Source of the DNA: Pseudomonadota bacterium
GTDB lineage: Bacteria > Pseudomonadota > Gammaproteobacteria > Steroidobacterales > Woeseiaceae
Direction of reading: 5' to 3'
Assembly (NCBI GenBank): GCA_022567775.1
Contig: JADFGH010000152.1
Location: 1 to 5,961, forward strand
Length of the DNA stretch: 5,961 nt
The translations under genes and the position numbers were made by a program. Of the stretch, positions 1 through 5,944 are shown in pieces; positions within the stretch are counted from its first letter, which is position 1; each line of letters begins with the position of its first letter. The notes under the pieces are model-generated. The model saw nothing but the letters and a program-made list of their open reading frames with translations. It was not told where the DNA came from and did no database searches.

Positions 1-1946
1 GTTCGCAGGAGGAACTACTCCGACTGGCGAACCGGTTGCAGCCCAATTTACAGGCGCGTGGCGGTGGTGCAAAGGGCATCGAGTACCGCAAATTACAGTT
101 GCCGGACGGCCGCTGGACCGTTGTGTTGCATGTACTGGTAGATACCCGTGACGCAATGGGCGCCAACGCTGTCAATACCATTTGTGAAGGTCTCGCCCCG
201 CACCTCGAAAGAATATGCGGCGGCACCGTGGGCCTCAAAATTATCTCGAATCTTACCGATCGCTCGCTCGTTTCGGCGAAGGTGAAAATATCACCGGCAC
301 TGCTCGCACGCGGAGAAATTTCCGGCGAGCAGGTTCGCGACAGCATTGTGCTGGCGAATGATTTTGCCAACTCGGACCCGTATCGTGCCACGACCCACAA
401 CAAGGGAATTATGAACGGCATCGATGCGATTGCCCTGGCAACCGGCAATGACTGGCGATCGCTCGAGGCTGGCGCCCACGCATTTGCTGCACGGGATGGC
501 GTATACCGGGCGCTGACGAGCTGGGCAGCAGATGCAGACGGCGACTTGTTGGGCGAACTGACCTTGCCTGTCAAGATCGGTGTCGTCGGCGGGTCGCAGG
601 CAGTGAATCCGTCGGCGGCGACCGGCCTCCGGATCACAGGTGCGGAATCGGCGCAGGAACTTGCCGAATTGATGGGTGCGGTCGGGCTGGCACAGAACTT
701 CGCAGCGCTTCGCGCACTGGTTACCGATGGCATTCAGAAAGGCCACATGAGCCTGCACGCCCGCAGCGTTGCGGCATCAGCCGGCGCGCCGGTCGAGATT
801 TTCGACCAGGTAGTTGCCGGTATGGTCAGCAGTGGTGACGTGAAGTCATGGAAGGCCGAAGAGCTGATCAAGAGCTTGCAGGTGTCTGCTGGCGACACGG
901 CCAGGATCCCGACGTTGAAGATGTCTGAGAGCCTGCCGCCTGGCACGGTTGTCCCGCCCGTTCCGCATGCCGCGGAAAACGTTCCGGCGCTGCAGAAGCC
1001 TGACGGCGTGGCGGCAGGCAAGGTTATCCTGCTTGGTGAGCATGCCGCCGTTTACGACCGGGATGTACTGGCACTGCCGCTCGAGTCTGCTGTGACCGTC
1101 CGCATCGCCGAAACCGCAGCGGGGATTCGTCTTTTGATCCCGGACTGGAACATTGAACAGCAACTGGATCCCGATGCCCCGGTAAGAGGTGGCCAGGCTG
1201 CAGTGTTGTCCCTGATCAGGCGATATTTCGGCGTAACAGAGCGTGGCTTCGATATTCATGTGCGGTCACGCATTCCGCTCGGAGCGGGTCTCGGATTTTC
1301 CGCAGCGCTCGCGGTGGCGACCATTCGTGCGTTCGACAAAATTGCCGGAAAAGGCATGAGCAACGTAGAGGTCGAGAAGCTGGCGTTTCAATGTGAAAAA
1401 ATATCGCACGGAACGCCGTCCGGAATAGACAACAACATCGCGACTTTCGGCCAGCCCGTGCTCTTTAGCAAAGGCACCCGCTCGAGGACGAAACCGATCA
1501 CGCTGATCGAGGTAACGCCACTCGTGATCGCATCGAGCGGCATCAGGGGAAATACGATAGAACAGGTAGCAGGTGTCCGCGAGCGATTCGATAAGAATCG
1601 TGAGCTCTACAGCACCATCTTTGATGAAATCGGTGAAATCAGCATTGCCGGCGCAGCCGCGCTCAGGAATTGTGATTACGAACAGCTCGGAGCGATGATG
1701 AATGTTTGCCAGGGCTTCCTGAACGCAATCGAGGTTTCCACGCCGGAACTCGAGACAATGATCGCAATCGCGAGGAAAAATGGCGCGATCGGTGCGAAAC
1801 TGACAGGAGCAGGTGGTGGCGGATCGATTGTTGCACTGTGCCCGGACAAGGTCAGCGAGGTAACACAGGCGCTGGACGCGGCCGGATACCAGATTGTGCC
1901 GATGAAAATTCAACAGGATTCTCATGGCAGTGCAGAAAGGACATAG
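1..1946 (+). CDS. HMG-CoA reductase (class II) fused to mevalonate kinase, 5'-partial
   Basis: This is a bifunctional cytosolic enzyme: HMG-CoA + 2 NAD(P)H to mevalonate, then ATP-dependent phosphorylation to 5-phosphomevalonate. The frame is open to the window edge (first whole codon at 3), so the real start lies upstream; by comparison with Pseudomonas mevalonii HMGR about 135 N-terminal residues, including the catalytic Glu region, are missing. Counting from the TTG at 36 as residue 1, the reductase part shows DAMGANAVNT (39-48), THNKGIMNG with catalytic Lys123, ATGNDWR with Asp139, and KGHMSLHAR with catalytic His241. It ends near residue 285. A Pro-rich linker (about 290-325) follows. 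The kinase part (about 326-636) has KVILLGEHAAVY (329-340), the GHMP loop IPLGAGLGFSAA (413-424), HGTPSGIDNN (458-467, catalytic Asp465) and the C-terminal KLTGAGGGGS (588-597). The kinase loop has Phe where GLGSSAA has its first Ser, but the second Ser, the Mg ligand, is kept. No stop or frameshift separates the halves. The neighbouring idi and mvaS support a biosynthetic rather than degradative role. Confidence 0.93.
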   Translation, partial: SQEELLRLANRLQPNLQARGGGAKGIEYRKLQLPDGRWTVVLHVLVDTRDAMGANAVNTICEGLAPHLERICGGTVGLKIISNLTDRSLVSAKVKISPALLARGEISGEQVRDSIVLANDFANSDPYRATTHNKGIMNGIDAIALATGNDWRSLEAGAHAFAARDGVYRALTSWAADADGDLLGELTLPVKIGVVGGSQAVNPSAATGLRITGAESAQELAELMGAVGLAQNFAALRALVTDGIQKGHMSLHARSVAASAGAPVEIFDQVVAGMVSSGDVKSWKAEELIKSLQVSAGDTARIPTLKMSESLPPGTVVPPVPHAAENVPALQKPDGVAAGKVILLGEHAAVYDRDVLALPLESAVTVRIAETAAGIRLLIPDWNIEQQLDPDAPVRGGQAAVLSLIRRYFGVTERGFDIHVRSRIPLGAGLGFSAALAVATIRAFDKIAGKGMSNVEVEKLAFQCEKISHGTPSGIDNNIATFGQPVLFSKGTRSRTKPITLIEVTPLVIASSGIRGNTIEQVAGVRERFDKNRELYSTIFDEIGEISIAGAAALRNCDYEQLGAMMNVCQGFLNAIEVSTPELETMIAIARKNGAIGAKLTGAGGGGSIVALCPDKVSEVTQALDAAGYQIVPMKIQQDSHGSAERT

Positions 1947-2502
1947 CGTGTCGCCCGAGAGTGAGTTGCTCATCCTGGTCGATACTGACGATCAGGAAAC
2001 GGGGACTCTCAGCAAAGTCGAGTGTCACGACGGTGATGGCATATTGCATCGGGCGTTCTCGGTATTCCTGTTTAACGACCAGGGAGAATTGTTACTACAA
2101 CAGCGCAGCGCGGACAAACGTCTGTGGCCAATGTACTGGACGAATACCTGTTGCAGCCACCCGTGCCAGGGTGAATCGATGCAACTCGCGACAGAGCGGC
2201 GCCTGCAGCAGGAACTGGACACCGGTTCGACGCTCGAGTTTATTTACAAATTCGCATACCAGGCCCGCTTCGGTGACCTGGGCTCGGAACACGAACTCTG
2301 CTCGGTCTATCTCGGCCGGCTCGAACGGGACGCGACTGCAAACGACGCAGAAATCGCCGCGCTGCGCTATGCAGATGGGAAGAGATTGCAGGCGGAAATC
2401 GAGTCGAACCCTGACGATTTTACGCCGTGGTTCAAAATGGAGTGGCAGCGCCTGAACGAAGAATTCCCGGACCGCCTTGCAAAATACACCACGCCTGTTT
2501 AA
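1924..2502 (+). CDS. idi: Isopentenyl-diphosphate delta-isomerase, type I (Nudix fold)
   Basis: It interconverts isopentenyl and dimethylallyl diphosphate in the cytosol, the step after the mevalonate pathway. At about 190 residues it is close to E. coli Idi (182). Numbered from ATG 1924, WTNTCCSHP (72-80) contains Cys77, aligned with catalytic Cys67 of E. coli. GES...ERRLQQELD (83-99) is the degenerate Nudix box of this family. EHELCSVY (122-129) supplies the metal-binding and catalytic Glu pair (Glu122, Glu124). FTPWFKMEW near the C-terminus matches the FSPWMVMQ region of E. coli Idi. The start is uncertain. ATG 1924 overlaps the upstream fusion gene by 23 bases and has a modest AGGA at 1915-1918. 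GTG 1948, one base after the upstream TAG, has a better AGAAAGGA (1934-1941) at 6-base spacing and would remove eight poorly conserved residues. Either way the gene is translationally coupled to the fusion gene. Confidence 0.93.
   Translation: MAVQKGHSVSPESELLILVDTDDQETGTLSKVECHDGDGILHRAFSVFLFNDQGELLLQQRSADKRLWPMYWTNTCCSHPCQGESMQLATERRLQQELDTGSTLEFIYKFAYQARFGDLGSEHELCSVYLGRLERDATANDAEIAALRYADGKRLQAEIESNPDDFTPWFKMEWQRLNEEFPDRLAKYTTPV
1934..1950 (+). promoter_or_regulatory. Ribosome binding site favouring a GTG start for idi
   Basis: AGAAAGGA at 1934-1941 lies six bases before GTG 1948-1950, which is in frame with ATG 1924. It sits inside the last codons of the upstream fusion gene, whose TAG is at 1944-1946. 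This is a better Shine-Dalgarno match than the one before ATG 1924, so the mature protein may begin MSPESELLIL. The choice is an inference from spacing and complementarity. Confidence 0.45.
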
Positions 2503-2555
2503 TGGCTATCCCCAACTTCGGTCGCGGCAAATCCCCGGCAAGCGAGCAAATCTGA
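2502..2555 (+). CDS. 17-codon mini-ORF bridging idi and the rraB-like gene
   Basis: The peptide MAIPNFGRGKSPASEQI can be read from an ATG that shares its A with the idi stop (TAATG, 2500-2504). Its TGA (2553-2555) shares its A with the ATG of the next gene (TGATG, 2553-2557). There is no Shine-Dalgarno before ATG 2502, so any translation would be by re-initiation after idi. The peptide itself resembles nothing I recognise. The likely role, if any, is to carry ribosomes across the 52-base gap to a downstream gene with a weak binding site. It may be chance. Confidence 0.25.
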   Translation: MAIPNFGRGKSPASEQI

Positions 2556-2977
2556 TGAGCCTGTTCGACAAGCTTTTTAGGTCGAAAAATCCGGCCGATC
2601 CCTATCAGACCGAGGCACAGTTTGAGGCGAACCTGGCCAGACAGGTATCTATGACGCGTCAAGGTGTGGCGCAGCTCCGGGAATACGAGGGCCGCGAACT
2701 TCGCCTGGAATTTTTCTTTTACACCAACAACCCGGCCAACGCTGAAGCATTGAACTCGCAACTCGTGCAATTGGGATATGAATCACAGTCTGGCGAATCT
2801 GCGAGCGAACCTGGTCTATTCGTTACCAGCGGCTGGACGACGCCCATCCGAATGGATGAAGCTACGGTCATCGATTGGATCGAAACCATGTGTCGGCTGG
2901 GCTACGCGAATAACGCTGAGTTCGATAGTAACAGGCGGCGCACGCCTGTAGGAACTCGCCCCAGCGAGCGAAAGTAA
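2555..2977 (+). CDS. RraB-like protein (RNase E regulator family, PF06877-like)
   Basis: This is a 140-residue soluble protein. ATG 2555 was chosen because the ORF before it (TTG 2477) overlaps idi and has no conserved look. The body resembles E. coli RraB, the protein inhibitor of RNase E. A helix at about 24-44 (NLARQVSMTRQGVAQLREYE) matches the RraB N-terminal helix. LEFFFYTNNPANAEALNSQL (51-70) and VQLGYE (71-76) match the strand-helix 'lsADD...KLGYEV' part. VIDWIETMCRLGYANNAEFD (105-124) matches RraB's last helix and EYDGW strand, here with AEFDSN instead of EYDGW. It lacks the acidic tail of E. coli RraB and ends in a basic tail (RRRTPVGTRPSERK). The family call is by eye and moderate; RNase E binding is not implied. 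It lies at the 3' end of the mevalonate unit and probably shares its transcript. Confidence 0.6.
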   Translation: MSLFDKLFRSKNPADPYQTEAQFEANLARQVSMTRQGVAQLREYEGRELRLEFFFYTNNPANAEALNSQLVQLGYESQSGESASEPGLFVTSGWTTPIRMDEATVIDWIETMCRLGYANNAEFDSNRRRTPVGTRPSERK

Positions 2978-2990
2978 TTGTAGATCGCGC

Positions 2991-3016
2991 TGCGTGAGTC
3001 GTTTTCAGCTCACGTA
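2991..3016. terminator. Hairpin between convergent genes, possible bidirectional terminator
   Basis: TGCGTGAG (2991-2998) pairs with CTCACGTA (3009-3016), including one G-U, around a 10-base loop. It sits in the 27-base gap and over the mvaS stop codon (3005-3007), between the ends of the rraB-like gene and mvaS. Neither strand has a T-run after the stem, so it is not a textbook intrinsic terminator. Its position at the meeting point of two convergent units is the main argument. Confidence 0.3.
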
Positions 3017-4477
3017 TCGATAGTATTCGATACCCAGATCCTGGAAATGGCGCTGATCGATGCGGCCGACTTTTTCGATGATGAATTCATCTTTCGGCAG
3101 ATAGGCGAGACCGGTAACGCGCCTGCCATCGTGCAGGGCTGCGTATTGTTTTTCGCTCAGGTCCACCGCGAATTCCATGGATTCCGCCAGGCGAATCCTG
3201 GCGGTCGCCTCTCGCCATTCATCCGCGACCACCAGCGGGATAACCTCGGCTGCGTCGCCGCTGCCGTAGCCAAGTGTCAGCATTTCTTCGCCAGCCAAAT
3301 CGCGGTTCTCATCTGCTGCCTGTTCAAATCCTGCCGCCATCCATGCGGGTAGTGCGGCGGTGTACAGGTTGCCGAGGTCGAGCATCGTGTCGCTGCCAAG
3401 CGCGAGTTTGTCGAGAATCTCACGACGATATTTTCGTGCCGCGCGGAAGATTCGGAAGGCAGCCATGGTTAGCGGATAAGCTTCGAAGTTGTGGTGTTCC
3501 GGGTCGGCCAGCTCGGCCACTTCCGGCTTGCTCACCATTTCCTTAAGCAATTCCTCGGGCTCGATGCCCGCCTGGTAGCAATAAGAAGCGAGCTCAGCGC
3601 GATCGTCGGGACTACCGCTGGCCAATGCGAACAGGTAGGCGATCGCATAGCCGGTTTCCGGCATCCTGCGATAGGGCCTGTGCATGAATATGGTTTGCAG
3701 GCTTTTCAGATACTCGCTCGCATTCAGCCCGCGCTTTTCATACATGTCATTCAAGGCATGCAGGGTCTCATCGATGTAGCAGGTGGTCGAGTACTTGCCG
3801 TTGAAGATCGGGAAGTCCTGTACCTGGTGACTTTCACTGCGGTCCTGACCGCAGAATCTCATCATCGGTTTGCGAAAGTCGATAATGCGGTAATCGGAAG
3901 CTGATCCGGACTTGATCAGATCAACTGCCACAAGTTTAGGCTCTTCTTCCAGCAACATTGCAATTGCGCCGGCACCCTGTGTCGGCTCACCGCTGCTGCC
4001 GCGCGCGTACTCCGCGATGTCGGCACAAACGACAATCGCCTGGGTGCCCGCGCCGTCGAGCGCGAGATGACGCAATGCGCCTTTCATGCCGTACACACCA
4101 CCGAGGCAGGCATGCTTGAATTCCGGAACTTCGCAGCTCCTGGCGATCGGCGAGAGGCCCTGCATTTCGAGCGCGCGGTCCACCATGCCCTTGACGATGA
4201 TTGCGCCGGCGGAATTGTCCGTGCTGGATTCAGTGCCCAGGCCAAGAAACTTGATGCGCGCCGGGTCGATATCGTACTGCCTGATCAGGCGCATGACGGC
4301 CGTGGCGGCCATCGTATAAATGCTTTGATTGGGCCCGCGCACGCGAAAGCTGCGCCCAACGACCTCCCGCACCTTCGGCCACTGGTTATCGGTCCATTGA
4401 CACCAGTCCTCCAGCCATACCCGGTATGGCGGCACATAGGCGGCTAGCCCGCTTATTCCTATGCTTTTTCTATCCAT
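3005..4477 (-). CDS. mvaS: Hydroxymethylglutaryl-CoA synthase
   Basis: It condenses acetyl-CoA and acetoacetyl-CoA to HMG-CoA, the substrate of the reductase encoded opposite. The start at 4477 gives 490 residues beginning MDRKSIGISGLAAYVPPYRV, which fits the thiolase-fold N-terminus (IGI..L..YVP). A GTG at 4555 would extend it by 26 residues, but it lies inside the predicted promoter. An AGG at 6-base spacing precedes ATG 4477. The catalytic triad is visible: Glu83 in GTESSTDNS, Cys124 in KHACLGG and His266 in MHRPYRRMP. Other family blocks are SSGEPTQGAGAIAMLL (161-176), IIDFRKP (198-204), GNLYTAALPAW (369-379) and GYGSGDAAE (403-411). At 490 residues it is about 100 longer than Staphylococcus MvaS; part of the excess is an insertion between about 278 and 365. 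A polyketide beta-branching HMGS homologue is possible from sequence alone, but the mevalonate neighbours favour MvaS. Confidence 0.92.
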   Translation of the reverse strand: MDRKSIGISGLAAYVPPYRVWLEDWCQWTDNQWPKVREVVGRSFRVRGPNQSIYTMAATAVMRLIRQYDIDPARIKFLGLGTESSTDNSAGAIIVKGMVDRALEMQGLSPIARSCEVPEFKHACLGGVYGMKGALRHLALDGAGTQAIVVCADIAEYARGSSGEPTQGAGAIAMLLEEEPKLVAVDLIKSGSASDYRIIDFRKPMMRFCGQDRSESHQVQDFPIFNGKYSTTCYIDETLHALNDMYEKRGLNASEYLKSLQTIFMHRPYRRMPETGYAIAYLFALASGSPDDRAELASYCYQAGIEPEELLKEMVSKPEVAELADPEHHNFEAYPLTMAAFRIFRAARKYRREILDKLALGSDTMLDLGNLYTAALPAWMAAGFEQAADENRDLAGEEMLTLGYGSGDAAEVIPLVVADEWREATARIRLAESMEFAVDLSEKQYAALHDGRRVTGLAYLPKDEFIIEKVGRIDQRHFQDLGIEYYRYVS

Positions 4478-4530
4478 GGATTGCCTGTCTGATTGGTCTT
4501 GTTTGCAGTCGTAAAAGGCACAGCCTTCGA

Positions 4531-4559
4531 ATTCTAGTTGTCCGGGCCCTTGCACTCAA
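4531..4559 (-). promoter_or_regulatory. Sigma70-type promoter for mvaS
   Basis: On the minus strand TTGAGT (4559-4554, four of six matches to TTGACA) is separated by exactly 17 bases from TAGAAT (4536-4531, five of six matches to TATAAT). Transcription would start near 4524, giving a leader of about 47 bases before ATG 4477. The site lies in the only sizeable non-coding gap of the window (4478-4606). It also argues against translation from GTG 4555. Confidence 0.5.
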
Positions 4560-4565
4560 GGCCGG
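4542..4565. repeat. Inverted repeat over the mvaS -35 region (operator or hairpin)
   Basis: CCGG-gc-CCTTG (4542-4552), a 4-base centre CACT, then CAAGG-CCGG (4557-4565): nine paired bases with a two-base bulge. The core CCTTG-N4-CAAGG is a perfect palindrome and overlaps the predicted -35 hexamer (4554-4559). It could be a repressor or activator site, or an RNA hairpin closing the upstream DUF3667-like gene. No T-run follows on either strand. Confidence 0.35.
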
Positions 4566-4577
4566 CAGGAGGCTGAC

Positions 4578-4591
4578 CAGGGCCGTCCCTG
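4578..4591 (-). terminator. Short hairpin after the DUF3667-like gene
   Basis: CAGGG (4578-4582) pairs with CCCTG (4587-4591) around a four-base loop. It begins about 15 bases after the stop codon (4609-4607, minus strand). With the larger hairpin at 4542-4565 it forms a tandem pair in the gap before mvaS. There is no T-tract, so termination would need Rho or be weak. Confidence 0.2.
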
Positions 4592-4606
4592 TCATTGAGA
4601 CCGCAT

Positions 4607-5944
4607 CTAGACGGAAAATGCTGCGAAAAGTGCGGCCAGGCCGAACATTATTATAAGGCCGGTAAAGTAGGCGAATGCGAGTATCAGGAATTTCAGGATC
4701 GTGAACAACCGCCTTTGTTCGTAAACGCGGCGCAACGCCTTGTAAAGGTAGACCGGAACATACAGCGACGCCGCGAAGACGGTAACATCGATCGGGGTTT
4801 CAGGCACGTGAAACAGTGCCCCCAGTCGTGTAAACAGGACTTGCAGGCTCAGGATCAGGAAGACAAACGAGTGATAGTGCACCACGAATAACAGGTGTTC
4901 GACGTAGAAGCGCTTCGATAGCGGATAGAGGATTTTCAGCACCAGCGCCATCAATGGCAGCAAAACGAATAATGCCGCCGGCACGTTGTTCAGAAGCTTG
5001 TTTAGAAAGGCCCTGCCATCGTCCGCGATAATGCGGTCGCACATGACCTGCAGCCGTTCTTCTGTCAGGCGCGATGCCAGCCACCGTGGCAGGTCCGCAC
5101 TGTCGAAATCGTCAAGATCACAGTTACTGCCGGGCTCTTCGTCATCATCTTCGGCGGCATCACTCGCGGCATCGGTGCCGCCCGGGTCGACGACGATGAT
5201 TCCCGCTTCCGCCAGGTCACCTAATACCTCCTCGCCAATGGCATCCGCATCACTGGCGCTTTCCTCACTTTCGCTGGCCGCCGGCGCCTGCGGTTCGAAC
5301 AGGATGCCCAGCTCTTCCCGCGGATCAAAAAAGGCGACCAGGAAAAAGACGATGCTCAAAATGAGGTACATGCGAAATGGCGGCATGAAGCGCGCACGCC
5401 GGCCCTGCAGATAATCGCGAGTCAGTTGTCCCGGGCGGATTACCAGCGGAACCAGCGTACGCCAGAGGCGGGAATCCAGTTCCAGCAGATCGCCGAAGGC
5501 ATCCCTGAGCAATTCCCATACACTGATGAGCCTGCTGGTTGCACGCTGTCCGCAATTGCCACAGTACTGGGCGTCGAGTTTGGTGCCGCAATTCAGACAG
5601 ACCTCAACCGGCTTTTGCTCGCCTTCGGCGATATCAGTGTGGCGCAATACGCGACGGGACGCCTCGAACCGTCCTGCGAAGCGATCGCTTGCCGATTGCT
5701 GCATCGCCTCTGCCTGCCCGGAAAAAAACTGCTCGAGGTCAGCGTTACTGGCAAAGTGATAATGTGCGACCCGGCGGGCACGCCCCTGGTCGTCGTCTTC
5801 GAGCTCAAAAACTTCTGCGCGGTATATCCCGGGGATCTGCAACATCTCCTCGACGTGACGCTCAAGCCACTCATCGAATTGATCGACGATCTCGCGATCG
5901 ACACTGATCGTGACCTCAACTATGGGCCCGGAGGCGTTTGTCAT
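4607..5944 (-). CDS. Membrane protein with DUF4286-like domain, zinc ribbon and DUF3667-like region
   Basis: This is a 445-residue inner-membrane protein of unknown function. Residues 7-105 look like a DUF4286 (ferredoxin-like, EthD-like) domain: IVEVTISVDREIVDQFDEWL, a PGIYRAEVFEL strand, and the closing SDRFAGRFEASRRVL. A zinc ribbon follows (CLNC 116-119, CGNC 128-131; four Cys). Then comes the DUF3667 signature: LDSRLWRTLVPLVIRPGQLT (156-175) and DYLQGRRARFMPPFRMYL (177-194). Hydrophobic segments lie at about 191-207, 322-342, 349-372, 386-402 and 414-443, with EH...HYH (349-359) in the third, a conserved His cluster of the family as I recall it. Between the first two is an Asp/Glu/Ser-rich insert (about 224-283). 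ATG 5944 is 18 bases from the window edge, with only a weak binding site. It is separated from mvaS by 129 bases with a promoter, so the two are probably not strictly co-regulated. The domain calls are by eye. Confidence 0.8.
   Translation of the reverse strand: MTNASGPIVEVTISVDREIVDQFDEWLERHVEEMLQIPGIYRAEVFELEDDDQGRARRVAHYHFASNADLEQFFSGQAEAMQQSASDRFAGRFEASRRVLRHTDIAEGEQKPVEVCLNCGTKLDAQYCGNCGQRATSRLISVWELLRDAFGDLLELDSRLWRTLVPLVIRPGQLTRDYLQGRRARFMPPFRMYLILSIVFFLVAFFDPREELGILFEPQAPAASESEESASDADAIGEEVLGDLAEAGIIVVDPGGTDAASDAAEDDDEEPGSNCDLDDFDSADLPRWLASRLTEERLQVMCDRIIADDGRAFLNKLLNNVPAALFVLLPLMALVLKILYPLSKRFYVEHLLFVVHYHSFVFLILSLQVLFTRLGALFHVPETPIDVTVFAASLYVPVYLYKALRRVYEQRRLFTILKFLILAFAYFTGLIIMFGLAALFAAFSV

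Noticed and set aside
36..38. TTG as the start of the reductase-kinase gene
   Set aside because: The frame is open back to position 3 and the upstream codons (QEELLRLANR) match the HMGR family, so the gene is cut by the window edge rather than starting here.
1266..1973. 235-codon minus-strand reading frame opposite the kinase domain
   Set aside because: It lies wholly antisense to well-conserved kinase motifs, is rich in Cys, Arg and His, and has no recognisable family; it is a by-product of the codon pattern.
1706..2455. 249-codon plus-strand reading frame spanning the kinase end and idi
   Set aside because: It runs out of frame through two confidently identified genes, and its translation is Arg/Ser/Cys-rich without motifs.
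2477..2554. TTG 2477 start for the rraB-like gene
   Set aside because: It would overlap idi by 26 bases using a rare start codon, and the added residues look unlike coding sequence; ATG 2555 gives a natural MSLFDKLF start.
4478..4555. 26-residue N-terminal extension of mvaS from GTG 4555
   Set aside because: The extension does not match the family, the start codon overlaps the predicted -35 hexamer, and ATG 4477 fits the usual HMGS N-terminus.
5325..5907. Overlapping reading frames on both strands within the DUF3667-like gene
   Set aside because: All lie inside the confidently identified membrane protein gene and show no family features.
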